A DNA stretch of 64,000 bases. It comes from an uncultured bacterium. Lineage in GTDB: Bacteria; Cyanobacteriota; Vampirovibrionia; Gastranaerophilales; Gastranaerophilaceae. A model generated the notes under the pieces. That model did not search any database and was not told where the DNA came from. It saw only the letters and a list, made by a program, of their open reading frames with translations. The stretch lies in NCBI GenBank assembly GCA_900553895.1, contig USFB01000006.1:21536-85535 (forward strand). The letters are read 5' to 3'. The translations under genes and the position numbers were made by a program. This document shows, one piece after another, positions 27,491 through 36,155 of the stretch (the stretch's first letter is position 1; the number at the start of each line of letters is the position of its first letter).

Positions 27491-28033
27491 TTACATCATA
27501 ATTTTTTCCAACTCTCTAACCGCATTCTCTACCGTATCATTTACAACTTTATAATCAAAATGTTTTGAATTCTCAATTTCTAACTTTATTGACGCCAATC
27601 GTTTTTGAATAGCTTCTTCACTTTCCGTATGACGACCGCGAAGACGTGCTTCCAATTCTTCTATTGAAGGTGGAGCAATAAAAATCAGTTCCGCTTCCGG
27701 CATGATTTTTTTGACATTCAAAGCTCCTTTGGTGTCGATTTCCAAAATCAAATTTTCACCGTTTTTTAAACAGCCTTCAACAAAAGCCTTCCTGGTTCCG
27801 TAATGGTTGCCTGAAAATTCTGCCCATTCTAAGAACTCATCTTTAGAAATACATTCTTTGAACTCTTCCGGAGTTAAAAAGAAATAATTCACGCCGTGCT
27901 CTTCGCCTTCACGTTTTCCACGCGTTGTGCAAGAAATTGAAAGTCTAAATTCTGGGTGTTTATTCAAAAATTCTTTAATTACAGTACCTTTACCAACTCC
28001 TGAAGAGCCTGAAATTACAAATAATTTTGTCAT
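27491..28033 (-). CDS. gmk: Guanylate kinase
   Basis: 180 residues; phosphorylates GMP to GDP with ATP. P-loop GSSGVGKGT near 8-16, GMP-binding SCTTRGKREGEEHGVNYFF near 34-52, and the lid region with RLRGRHTESEEAIQKRL near 126-142. Slightly short but complete. Start ATG shares one base with the stop of the upstream decarboxylase gene, so it is translated from the same mRNA. Confidence 0.95.
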   Translation of the reverse strand: MTKLFVISGSSGVGKGTVIKEFLNKHPEFRLSISCTTRGKREGEEHGVNYFFLTPEEFKECISKDEFLEWAEFSGNHYGTRKAFVEGCLKNGENLILEIDTKGALNVKKIMPEAELIFIAPPSIEELEARLRGRHTESEEAIQKRLASIKLEIENSKHFDYKVVNDTVENAVRELEKIMM

Positions 28034-29793
28034 TATTCAATTCCTTCCAATCCTTTGTGCACAACTGTTTCATAATCAAAACTAACATCATCGGATTTTA
28101 ATTCAAAAACTTCTTTTTCTGCTTTTTTGTCGTTACAATATTGTTCTTGAGTAGTTTCTTCCGATTTTTGCGCTTTTTTTCTAAAATTTGCAATCAAATC
28201 TTCTGTTAATTTGGGCATATCCATTGCTTCAGTACAAATTTCTATATAACACATTTTATTCATAATTTGCGTTACTTTTAGAGCTTTGTCAAAATCGTCC
28301 GCCGTTGTAACTTTTGTAGACCAAACTTCACCGTCAAAAACTCTTGCAAATTTGGCATAATTCATTTGCATAATATCGTTAAATTTATCATCAGGACTAT
28401 CAGAAAGAACTCTTTCAATTGTATAGCCGTTGTTATTTAAAACGATAACAATAGGTTTGATTCCTCGACGAAGCATATTACCGATTTCCATTGCGGTTAA
28501 TTGGTGTGAACCTTCGCCTGTTATCAAAATTACTCTCGATTTAGGTTTGGCAAGACAAACCCCAAGAGTAGCAGGAGTCGCCCAACCGATAGAACCCCAA
28601 AGAGTCTGAGTCTGCAATTCAACGTTATTAGGAAGCTTCATAGGAGCTACACCATGCGGAATTATTCCTGTTTCAGCAACAACAATATCATTTTCCTTAA
28701 TAAATTCTTGCAATCTCGGATAAATATAGTCAGAAGTTAAAGCATTTGGGCTTGTAGGAACATGATCGTAACCGATTCTTGGTTTTTCTACAAATATTTC
28801 TTTTGTATCAACGAGTTTTGTTACAGCATCTAAAACATCCACCATTTTTACGTTTTCGTATTTAACACCATCAACATAAGCGTATGTGCCATAAATAGCA
28901 ATGTGGCTATTTATTGAATACGGAACGTTAAAACCGAAAGCATTTAAATCTGTGTAAACAGGACCTACTGCAATAAGGCAATCTGTAGTGTTTACATATT
29001 TTTCAGCAATCGGATTTTTGAATTTTGCATAATATCCGCCGATATATTTTTCATAATCCATATCAACAAGATTTGTGCCCATCAAAAAGTTTGTGACAGG
29101 AATACCTGTTTTTGCAACAAATTCTTTAAATTCAATTCGAGCATCAAATCTTTTAACCAACAAATCTCCTAATATAACAGGCTTTTTAGAGTTATTTATT
29201 TTAGCAACGATTTTTGTTGTAACAAGTTTTAGGTTTTCTTCATCACTTGCCCAATCGTAACTTACTTCTTTATCGGAAATTTCAGCTTTTGCAATGTCCA
29301 GCGGAATTGCAACATATACAGGCTTTTTTTCTTTTACAAAAACTTTAAGAATTCTGTCTATTTCCATTTTTGCGTTATCTCTTGTTAAATAAGCTGTTGT
29401 AGCAGTTACCGGCTTATGAGCTTCATAGCAGGCATAATAATTAACATCTTGGAAGTTGTGGTGAACGCAAGTTTTTGCTTCAATGCATTTTGTAGCAGGA
29501 ACACCAACAATGCTGATTACAGGAACATTTTCTGCGTTGCTACCTGCAATCGCATTGATAGCACTGAGTTCCCCAACTCCGTATGTCGTAATTATTGCAC
29601 CATAACCACACATTCTAGCATAACCGTCAGCTGCGTAGCCTGCGTTTAATTCGTTCGTACATCCTATCCAATTCGTATTAGGATTATTTTCTACTGCGTA
29701 TAATAGATTAAAGTTGTAATCTCCGGGAAGTCCAAAGAAATCGTTAATTCCAAGCTCTTCCAATTTCTTAATCAAATATTCGGCTGTGTTCAT
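28033..29793 (-). CDS. Thiamine-diphosphate-dependent pyruvate/indolepyruvate decarboxylase family enzyme
   Basis: 586 residues from the ATG at 29793, chosen because AGAGAGG lies upstream and the family N-terminus (AEYLIKKLEELGIND) starts there; the frame is open 30 codons further. Cofactor-activating E48 is in CTNELNAGYAADGYA; the diphosphate-magnesium site is ITGEGSHQ followed by LNNNGYTIERVL. The enzyme would decarboxylate a 2-keto acid to an aldehyde: acetaldehyde in ethanol fermentation, or an aromatic aldehyde. A charged C-terminal tail of about 40 residues extends past the family core. Substrate undecided. Confidence 0.85.
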   Translation of the reverse strand: MNTAEYLIKKLEELGINDFFGLPGDYNFNLLYAVENNPNTNWIGCTNELNAGYAADGYARMCGYGAIITTYGVGELSAINAIAGSNAENVPVISIVGVPATKCIEAKTCVHHNFQDVNYYACYEAHKPVTATTAYLTRDNAKMEIDRILKVFVKEKKPVYVAIPLDIAKAEISDKEVSYDWASDEENLKLVTTKIVAKINNSKKPVILGDLLVKRFDARIEFKEFVAKTGIPVTNFLMGTNLVDMDYEKYIGGYYAKFKNPIAEKYVNTTDCLIAVGPVYTDLNAFGFNVPYSINSHIAIYGTYAYVDGVKYENVKMVDVLDAVTKLVDTKEIFVEKPRIGYDHVPTSPNALTSDYIYPRLQEFIKENDIVVAETGIIPHGVAPMKLPNNVELQTQTLWGSIGWATPATLGVCLAKPKSRVILITGEGSHQLTAMEIGNMLRRGIKPIVIVLNNNGYTIERVLSDSPDDKFNDIMQMNYAKFARVFDGEVWSTKVTTADDFDKALKVTQIMNKMCYIEICTEAMDMPKLTEDLIANFRKKAQKSEETTQEQYCNDKKAEKEVFELKSDDVSFDYETVVHKGLEGIE

Positions 29794-29863
29794 AAATACC
29801 TCTCTATATTTCGTCCATTTTAGCATGTGAAAAGTAAGAAATAAAGTAAAAATTATATAAAAT

Positions 29864-29893
29864 TTGAAATATGCCAAATACACATTTTATGAT
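29864..29893 (+). promoter_or_regulatory. Sigma-70 promoter of mcrBC
   Basis: TTGAAA (29864-29869), 18-base spacer, TATGAT (29888-29893), then AAAGAGG and the ATG at 29918. Confidence 0.5.
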
Positions 29894-29917
29894 ACACTAA
29901 GGAAAAAGAGGTTGTAA

Positions 29918-32209
29918 ATGCGCAAAAATATTTTAACAGAAATTAGAGAAAAGTATTCTGAATTAAATAAGCAACACTTATTGCCTAGTCAAGACAGTTC
30001 TTTTATTGAAACATGCAAAATATTTTTTGATGAATATAATCCTGAAATAATAAAAAATCTTGAAGGTGAGAAATTGCTTAATTGTGTTGCTTTTGTGACA
30101 GGTGATAGTGAATCTTTGGGACAAAAACTTGAAAGAGGTTTAAATGGAGATTATTTCGGGAATTTTGGTGGTTTGCAAACTCCTGTAAGATACATGGAAA
30201 ATGTGTGGGCAACAGGAAGTGTAAAGACAAAAAAAGTAATTACAAAAGAGCAGGCTATTTTATGCGCAGAAAAAATTAAACTTAATATCATTAGAATTAA
30301 TCAGGTGATTTTAAATATTAAAAGTAACACAGGAAATTACCAAGATTTACTTGATGCATTTGATAATATAGATGAGGATTTAGAATTCGCCTTATCATAT
30401 TTTAAAAAATATTTTTCAATACTATATCCCGAATTATTTACTTCATTAGTTACTAATAAAGATTTTGAAGGTATTAATACGTTTGTTGGAATAAACGAAG
30501 TCTATAAATCATTAATATTAGAAAAATTCTTATTTGAAAACTATCCTAACATTAATGTTTGTGACACATTTTGGTCATTATGGAAAATTTTTGAAAAAAA
30601 CGTTTTAAAAATAAGGGATGAATTTATAAAACATTTACAAACCAACGTAGTTCAGGAAAGTCCTTCTTATTCCTCTTATATAAAAGATGATTTTATTAAA
30701 AAAAGTAATTTTGCTGAAAAAATAAGAGAGTGCACAGGCAAAAATGTATATGAAATTACAGATGTTTACAAATTAGAAGAATTGTTTGCTGATTTAAAAG
30801 ATAATAAGTTATGGGGAAGATATAACAAGAGTAAGGGTAACGGTATTCCTAACGCGATATTACACAAACATTATAAGAATTTTATTGAAAAAATACTAAA
30901 TACTACTGCTTATACAGGAGAAAAAACAATGAATGATAAAGATAAAACACATTTAAATCAGATTTTATATGGACCTCCTGGGACAGGAAAAACGTATAAT
31001 ACAATAATTGAAGCAATGAAAATAATTGATAAAAACTGTATAGAATATAATTCCGATAATACAGTCAAAAATTATGAGACAGTACGCGAAAATTTTAAGA
31101 AATACAAGACATTAGGACAAATTGAATTTGTAACGTTCCATCAATCTTATTCTTATGAAGAGTTTGTAGAAGGTATCAAACCTGATTTAACATCGGGTGA
31201 TTTGAAGTATGAAATAGAAAAGGGTATTTTTAAAAAAATCTGTGAAAATGCTTCTAAAAAATTCACAGATAATTTTGATGAAGCTTATGATAAATTTTTA
31301 AACGAAATCCCAACCTGCGTTGAAGAGAATTATTATAAATTAAATACAATTAAAAATAATAAAGTTTTTGGATTGCAACTTAACAGCAATAACAATCTAA
31401 ACATTCATATGACAGAAAACTTTAATAAACAAGGTGTTATAACTAAAGAAAATCTAAAAAAACATTTTGAAAATGAAAGAAAATCTAAAGCCTGGGCTAA
31501 TTATTATGATAGTATTATAGGACATTTGAAAAATAAGTTTGGACTCATATCCGAAAAAGCCACTTCTAAATTTTATGTTCTGATTATTGACGAAATTAAC
31601 CGTGGTAATATTTCAAAAATATTCGGTGAGCTTATAACACTGATAGAAGAAGATAAAAGAGAAAATCTATCTGTAAGATTGCCTTATTCTAAAGATGTAT
31701 TTACAGTTCCTAAAAACCTTTATATCATCGGAACGATGAACACATCTGATAGAAGTATCGCATCTATTGATATCGCACTTCGTCGTCGTTTTAAGTTTAA
31801 AGAAATTATGCCTAATTCGAATTTGGTAGCTGATTTCAACTGTAACTTCAAAGAATGTTTTGAAATTCTGAACAAAAGAATTTCTGTTCTCTTGGATAGA
31901 GATCATCAAATCGGTCATAGCTACTTTATTGAAGAAAAGTATAAAGACTCTAATGCTAGTGAACTTGAAACAATCTGGTTCGATAGTATTATTCCTCTTT
32001 TAAACGAATACTTCTACAGCGATTGGGAAAAGCTTCAAGCACTTTTGGGTAACGCGAAAAAAGATAATACTTCATTCATAAAAGTTGTAGAAAATGTTTC
32101 TTTTGCAAAAGAATATTCTTGCGAAGAAGGTGAGATGTTCGATTTTAATGCTAAATGTGATTTTAAAGCTGCTATGCAAAACGCTTTTGGAGATAAATTT
32201 AGAGGCTAA
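29918..32209 (+). CDS. mcrB: McrB-like GTPase subunit of a type IV restriction system
   Basis: 763 residues. The C-terminal AAA+ motor has Walker A GPPGTGKT at 352-359, Walker B LIIDEINRGN with D558-E559, the McrB-type guanine motif NTSD at 608-611 in GTMNTSDRS, and the arginine stretch ALRRRFKF. McrB hexamers use GTP to translocate DNA bearing modified cytosine toward cleavage by McrC. The first ~330 residues are helical and charged and do not resemble the E. coli modified-base reader (DUF3578), so the recognised modification is unknown. McrC follows after three bases. Confidence 0.9.
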   Translation: MRKNILTEIREKYSELNKQHLLPSQDSSFIETCKIFFDEYNPEIIKNLEGEKLLNCVAFVTGDSESLGQKLERGLNGDYFGNFGGLQTPVRYMENVWATGSVKTKKVITKEQAILCAEKIKLNIIRINQVILNIKSNTGNYQDLLDAFDNIDEDLEFALSYFKKYFSILYPELFTSLVTNKDFEGINTFVGINEVYKSLILEKFLFENYPNINVCDTFWSLWKIFEKNVLKIRDEFIKHLQTNVVQESPSYSSYIKDDFIKKSNFAEKIRECTGKNVYEITDVYKLEELFADLKDNKLWGRYNKSKGNGIPNAILHKHYKNFIEKILNTTAYTGEKTMNDKDKTHLNQILYGPPGTGKTYNTIIEAMKIIDKNCIEYNSDNTVKNYETVRENFKKYKTLGQIEFVTFHQSYSYEEFVEGIKPDLTSGDLKYEIEKGIFKKICENASKKFTDNFDEAYDKFLNEIPTCVEENYYKLNTIKNNKVFGLQLNSNNNLNIHMTENFNKQGVITKENLKKHFENERKSKAWANYYDSIIGHLKNKFGLISEKATSKFYVLIIDEINRGNISKIFGELITLIEEDKRENLSVRLPYSKDVFTVPKNLYIIGTMNTSDRSIASIDIALRRRFKFKEIMPNSNLVADFNCNFKECFEILNKRISVLLDRDHQIGHSYFIEEKYKDSNASELETIWFDSIIPLLNEYFYSDWEKLQALLGNAKKDNTSFIKVVENVSFAKEYSCEEGEMFDFNAKCDFKAAMQNAFGDKFRG

Positions 32210-32212
32210 AGT

Positions 32213-33520
32213 GTGACAAATCCAATTGTAGTAAAAGAGTATTCAAATATTAAACTTGAAGACTGCGACTTAGTGAAATTGCACCATTATTTGGAATGTA
32301 AAAATTTAGGTTCTACTTTAAAAGTTACACCTGACGGAATAAAAACAAAATCTTGGGTTGGAGTAATCAAGTATAAAAAAATACATCTGCAAATTTTGCC
32401 CAAACTGATTTATACAGAAGAATACGATAACCAAAGTGAAGAAGAAAAAGAGAGTATTAAAGCTAACATTCTGCAAAATCTGATTTATATGCTTTCTTTT
32501 GTTAAAAAATTGGAAATTAAAACCAGTGATGCTGCAAAATTGTCAACTACAAAAAATCCTTTTATTGAGGTTTTGATAAGAGAATTTGCAAAATCTTTGT
32601 TTGACTGCTTAAAACGCATTACACCTAAAAAATACATTAGAGAAGAAGAAAATCTAAACTATGTAAAAGGTAAAATAAAATTTGCGGAAAATCTTCGATA
32701 TAATTGCATAAATAAGGCAAGATTTTATTGTGAGTATGATGAGTTTTCAGATAACAATATCTTAAACCAGCTGTTTTTATTTGTATCAACTTGTTTATAC
32801 AATATTTCTACCGATAATTACAATAAAAAGCTTCTTAAACTTATAATAAATTATTATAGCGATATAACTTTAGTAAGATTTGATAAATTTAAAGCGAACA
32901 AAATTAAGCTTTCAAGAAATCAAGAATTATTTAAAAAGCCATTGAAATTGGCAAAAATGTTTGTAGAAAACACAAGTGTTGATTTATCTAAAAACAAAAT
33001 TGAAAATATTACATTAATTTGGGATATGAATAAATTATTTGAAGAATTTGTTTTTAAGATTTTGAAACAAAAAGAAAATGACCTTAATTTAAAATTTACG
33101 GCGCAAAAATGCAAACGACTATTCAAAGACAATAAATGTCGAAATACTTATGTTGATATTTTTGCAGAACCAAATAAAATTTCAAATACCAAACCAGCTA
33201 GTCCAGACAAAGCTTCAAAAATAATTATTGATACAAAGTATAAAAAATTAGCTTCAATTGATGATTTTTCTAATGCTGATGTTTATCAAGTCTCAACATA
33301 CTGTTTTATTCACAATGCAGAATCCGCAATACTTATTTATCCGAGATGGAATACTGAAGAACCGGAAATTTCTGATGCTTGTTTGAACTCTGATATTAAG
33401 AATATAAATATCAAATTTAAAACAATAAATTTGAAATACGAAAATTTATCTGAACACCAAAAAGAAATAAACAAAGAAATTTGTGATATTTTTAAACCAA
33501 AAAATGATGTTAAAATTTGA
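32213..33520 (+). CDS. mcrC: McrC-like nuclease subunit
   Basis: 435 residues, GTG start three bases after mcrB. N-terminal half has the McrC beta-domain pattern GVIKYKKIHLQILPKLIY, followed by the family region YVKGKIKFAENLRYN and EFSDNNILNQLF. The PD-(D/E)xK nuclease site is D315 in TYVDIFAE and D340-T-K342 in IIIDTKYKK. Together with McrB it cleaves DNA with methylated or hydroxymethylated cytosine. No methyltransferase gene adjoins, as expected for type IV. Confidence 0.92.
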   Translation: MTNPIVVKEYSNIKLEDCDLVKLHHYLECKNLGSTLKVTPDGIKTKSWVGVIKYKKIHLQILPKLIYTEEYDNQSEEEKESIKANILQNLIYMLSFVKKLEIKTSDAAKLSTTKNPFIEVLIREFAKSLFDCLKRITPKKYIREEENLNYVKGKIKFAENLRYNCINKARFYCEYDEFSDNNILNQLFLFVSTCLYNISTDNYNKKLLKLIINYYSDITLVRFDKFKANKIKLSRNQELFKKPLKLAKMFVENTSVDLSKNKIENITLIWDMNKLFEEFVFKILKQKENDLNLKFTAQKCKRLFKDNKCRNTYVDIFAEPNKISNTKPASPDKASKIIIDTKYKKLASIDDFSNADVYQVSTYCFIHNAESAILIYPRWNTEEPEISDACLNSDIKNINIKFKTINLKYENLSEHQKEINKEICDIFKPKNDVKI

Positions 33521-33581
33521 CTTTTCTTTAACCATCATTAAACTTTTACTACATCAAACGGATGATTTTATAGATATTCAC

Positions 33582-33609
33582 TAAAGCGAATGTTCTATTT
33601 ATCCGATAC
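33582..33609 (+). promoter_or_regulatory. Candidate sigma-28 (FliA/SigD) flagellar promoter
   Basis: TAAA (33582-33585), 16 bases, TCCGATAC (33602-33609). The consensus is TAAA, 14-16 bases, GCCGATAA/T. It lies 22 bases before the start of the first rod gene, which itself has AAGAGGT. Confidence 0.6.
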
Positions 33610-33631
33610 AGTATGTAAAAGAGGTACAACT

Positions 33632-34330
33632 ATGCAAATCAACGGCGGTGTAAGATTCTGTGAACAAGGCATGAAAGCTTCTATAAGGGCAATGCATGTT
33701 CAAAGTGAAATTTTAGGAATGATTAATGAAAACGTGGCAGGTTTCGATAAAGTCGGTTTTCAAAGGCGCGAACCAGTTGTTTCGTCTTTCACTGAATATA
33801 TTGGTATACACGGACTTTCGAGCACGGTAGATGACCAAGTCGGTCGTATCATGGTATCAAAAAATCCGCTTGACATTTCAATGGCAAATAAAGGTTATTT
33901 TCAAGTTCAAACACCACAAGGCGTACAGCTTACGCGTGATGGCAGATTTAAACTTGATAAAGCAGGAAATCTACTAAATTTAGAAGACAATCCTGTTCTT
34001 TCAGATGCCGGAATTCCAATAAAATTACCTGTAGTGCCTGATAATGCGGCTCAAGTTGTTGTAAACACAAAAGGTAAAATCAGCGTCTTAGATAAAAATT
34101 CAAATCAATTAGTTGAAGCCGGTCATTTGGGTATAGTAGACGCCAACGGAATGGCAGTTTTAAATCCTGACGTAAAACAAGGTTACAACGAATACTCAAA
34201 CGTAACACTTCAAAACGAGTTTTTAGCCGTAAAACCGGTTGTAAGAAATTTTGAAGCCAATCGTCAAATTTTCTTATTAGAAAGTTCAAATTTACAAAAA
34301 GTTATAAGCCAATTAGGCTCTGTGTCTTAG
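33632..34330 (+). CDS. FlgF/FlgG-family flagellar basal-body rod protein
   Basis: 232 residues from ATG 33632 (AAGAGGT upstream; the frame continues 14 codons further without a ribosome site). N-terminal helix has MHVQSEILGMINENVAGFDKVGF, a variant of the rod-protein NNxANxxTxGFK motif; the FlgE/F/G middle segment KNPLDISMANKGYFQVQTP follows; the C-terminal helix ends in LLESSNLQKVISQLGSV. Built into the periplasmic rod. Shorter than E. coli FlgG (260). FlgF versus FlgG cannot be decided. Confidence 0.85.
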   Translation: MQINGGVRFCEQGMKASIRAMHVQSEILGMINENVAGFDKVGFQRREPVVSSFTEYIGIHGLSSTVDDQVGRIMVSKNPLDISMANKGYFQVQTPQGVQLTRDGRFKLDKAGNLLNLEDNPVLSDAGIPIKLPVVPDNAAQVVVNTKGKISVLDKNSNQLVEAGHLGIVDANGMAVLNPDVKQGYNEYSNVTLQNEFLAVKPVVRNFEANRQIFLLESSNLQKVISQLGSVS

Positions 34331-34340
34331 GAGGTAAACT

Positions 34341-35054
34341 ATGTATAGCATGCAAGCAGTAGTTAGAAAAAGTATAAACAACGCAACAATGCAATTTGAA
34401 AAACTCGGTTATGTAGCAAATAACCTTGCAAATTATAATACAGCGGCTTATAAAACTTCTCGTTTTGAACAAATTCTTAGAGAAGATGGATATATTGACG
34501 GTGCAATAAGAACAAACGCATTGCAAGGTTCTATTAGAATAAGCAAAAATCCTTATGATATCGCAATTGAAGGCGAAGGATATATTCCTGTTGTTTCAGA
34601 AGATGGCGAGATTCAATACACAAGAGATGGTGCTTTAAAACGCGGTGCTAACGGATATTTGATGACCGTTGATGATTGGATGGTAGGCGATGGTATTAAA
34701 ATTCCTGCAAACTCATACAGATTTGAAGTTCGACCAAACGGCGATGTAATCAACTATGATAAAGCAGGTTCTTTGCCTGAAAAAATCGGTACAATTCCAA
34801 TTGTTCAGTTTGATTGCCCTGAAGCCTTAGAACAAGGTCACAATAACAAAATGGTTTACAATGATGAATCAGGTGCACCAAAGATTATTAAGGATTCTGA
34901 AAATATCAGACAATATGCAACAGAGGTTTCAAATACAAATATCTACGATGAAATCAACGATATGATGAGATTGAATACTTCAATGATTGCGAGTTTGAAC
35001 TTGATGAAGGTTGCTGACGATATGTACAACAAGGCAATCAATATTAGAGAATAG
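34341..35054 (+). CDS. Second FlgF/FlgG-family rod protein
   Basis: 237 residues with AGGAGG upstream. N-terminal YVANNLANYNTAAYKTSRFE is the classical rod/hook motif; KNPYDIAIEGEGYIPVV is the hook-basal-body domain; the C-terminus has MMRLNTSMIASLNLMKVADD. Paralogous to the gene ten bases upstream, so the pair probably forms proximal and distal rod segments. Confidence 0.88.
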   Translation: MYSMQAVVRKSINNATMQFEKLGYVANNLANYNTAAYKTSRFEQILREDGYIDGAIRTNALQGSIRISKNPYDIAIEGEGYIPVVSEDGEIQYTRDGALKRGANGYLMTVDDWMVGDGIKIPANSYRFEVRPNGDVINYDKAGSLPEKIGTIPIVQFDCPEALEQGHNNKMVYNDESGAPKIIKDSENIRQYATEVSNTNIYDEINDMMRLNTSMIASLNLMKVADDMYNKAINIRE

Positions 35055-35066
35055 GCAGGATAAATT

Positions 35067-35417
35067 ATGACATTTACAGCTTTAGATTCAATGGGTAAAA
35101 CGGGTTTAATGCTTGATTTGATTTCACAAAGACAACGAGCTTTGGGTTCAAACGTAGCAAACGTTGACACTCCAGGGTATGTAAGACGTGATATTGATTT
35201 CTCACAATACTTAGGTTCAATGAATAGCCCGCTTGAAACAAAATTGTCATCAGAACTTGGGCCATCGGGTGTAATTGAAGACAGACGCAGAAGCGAAATT
35301 GATATTGCAGAAGAATTGACTGAAATGCAAAAGAACTCGCTTTTGTACACGATGGCAACAAGAAGAATGTCCAATATTATTACGGAGATGAAGACGGTTA
35401 TTAATGTTGGTAAATAA
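35067..35417 (+). CDS. flgB: Flagellar basal-body rod protein FlgB
   Basis: 116 residues. RQRALGSNVANVDTPGYVRR near residues 24-43 is the rod-protein motif, and the C-terminal helix ELTEMQKNSLLYTMATRRMS fits FlgB. It forms the proximal rod next to the MS ring and is exported through FlhB. Starts 12 bases after the previous gene, with AGGATAA before the ATG. The usual partner flgC is displaced downstream by a hairpin element. Confidence 0.9.
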   Translation: MTFTALDSMGKTGLMLDLISQRQRALGSNVANVDTPGYVRRDIDFSQYLGSMNSPLETKLSSELGPSGVIEDRRRSEIDIAEELTEMQKNSLLYTMATRRMSNIITEMKTVINVGK

Positions 35418-35440
35418 TTTCAGAAATTGAAAGTTAATAT

Positions 35441-35584
35441 TTAAGGGAATAAGGTACTAGGGCAATAAGGGAATAAGAGATTTTAGATTATTGTTTAAGA
35501 AAATGCGCATAATAAACGCAATATGAAAATAAAAAATTTAATACCACTTATTCCCTAATTACCTTATTCCCCTGTTCCCTTAAA
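35441..35584. repeat. Nested hairpin element H2 between flgB and flgC
   Basis: Left arm TTAAGGGAATAAGG (35441 on) continues as GGCAATAAGG, GAATAAGAG; right arm (35547-35584) reads CTTATTCCCT, AATTACCTTATTCCCC, TGTTCCCTTAA. The core has TGCG/CGCA and ends in AATACCAC, as H1 does (ATACCACC). Confidence 0.75.
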
Positions 35585-35635
35585 AACAACTGTCAACTCA
35601 TTCAATTATCGACTAAAAAAAGAAAGAAGGCAAAT

Positions 35636-36079
35636 ATGAGTTTAATGGAATCAATAAATATAGGTTCAAACGCCTTAAAAGCACACGGTTTGAGATTAGA
35701 TATCCACGCAAAGAACATTGCAAACGTGGATACACCAAACTATGTCAGACGTATTCCTGTATTGAATGCCTCAGAAGATATATCTTTTCACGGTTTGATG
35801 AACACTATGAAAGAAGATGTTTTCGGTTCAGGCACTTTGCCTTACCTGCAAGGCGGGGTTGTTTTTAACGGTTGCGTAGAAGACCCGACAGTCGGTGAAA
35901 GAATTTATTCACCCGGACACCCTGATGCTGATGCCAACGGCTATATAAGAGCTTCAAATGTAAATGCTATGGTTGATATGGCAGATGCGATTATGGCACA
36001 GAGAGCTTATGAAGCCAACCTTGCGCTTGTAAATATTTCAAAATCTATGGCAGCAAAAGCGGTTGAAATCGGCAGATAG
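35636..36079 (+). CDS. flgC: Flagellar basal-body rod protein FlgC
   Basis: 147 residues with AAAGAAGG upstream. GLRLDIHAKNIANVDTPNYVRR at the N-terminus and the FlgC-specific YSPGHPDADANGYIRASNVN (about 102-121), then DAIMAQRAYEANLALVNISK at the C-terminus. Forms the proximal rod with FlgB. Ends before a strong terminator. Confidence 0.94.
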   Translation: MSLMESINIGSNALKAHGLRLDIHAKNIANVDTPNYVRRIPVLNASEDISFHGLMNTMKEDVFGSGTLPYLQGGVVFNGCVEDPTVGERIYSPGHPDADANGYIRASNVNAMVDMADAIMAQRAYEANLALVNISKSMAAKAVEIGR

Positions 36080-36096
36080 TTCTTAAGATTATTACT

Positions 36097-36128
36097 AAAA
36101 AGCGATACATAAAATGTATCGCTTTTTT
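36097..36128. terminator. Bidirectional terminator between flgC and atpG
   Basis: AAAAAGCGATACAT (36097-36110), loop AAA, ATGTATCGCTTTTT (36114-36127); fourteen base pairs with A and T flanks for both strands. Confidence 0.93.
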
Positions 36129-36155
36129 AATGTATAAAACAAATATATTATTTTT

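Noticed and set aside
29918..33520. McrBC as part of a prophage or larger defence island
   Set aside because: No integrase, phage structural gene, methyltransferase or second defence module adjoins; flanks are housekeeping genes.
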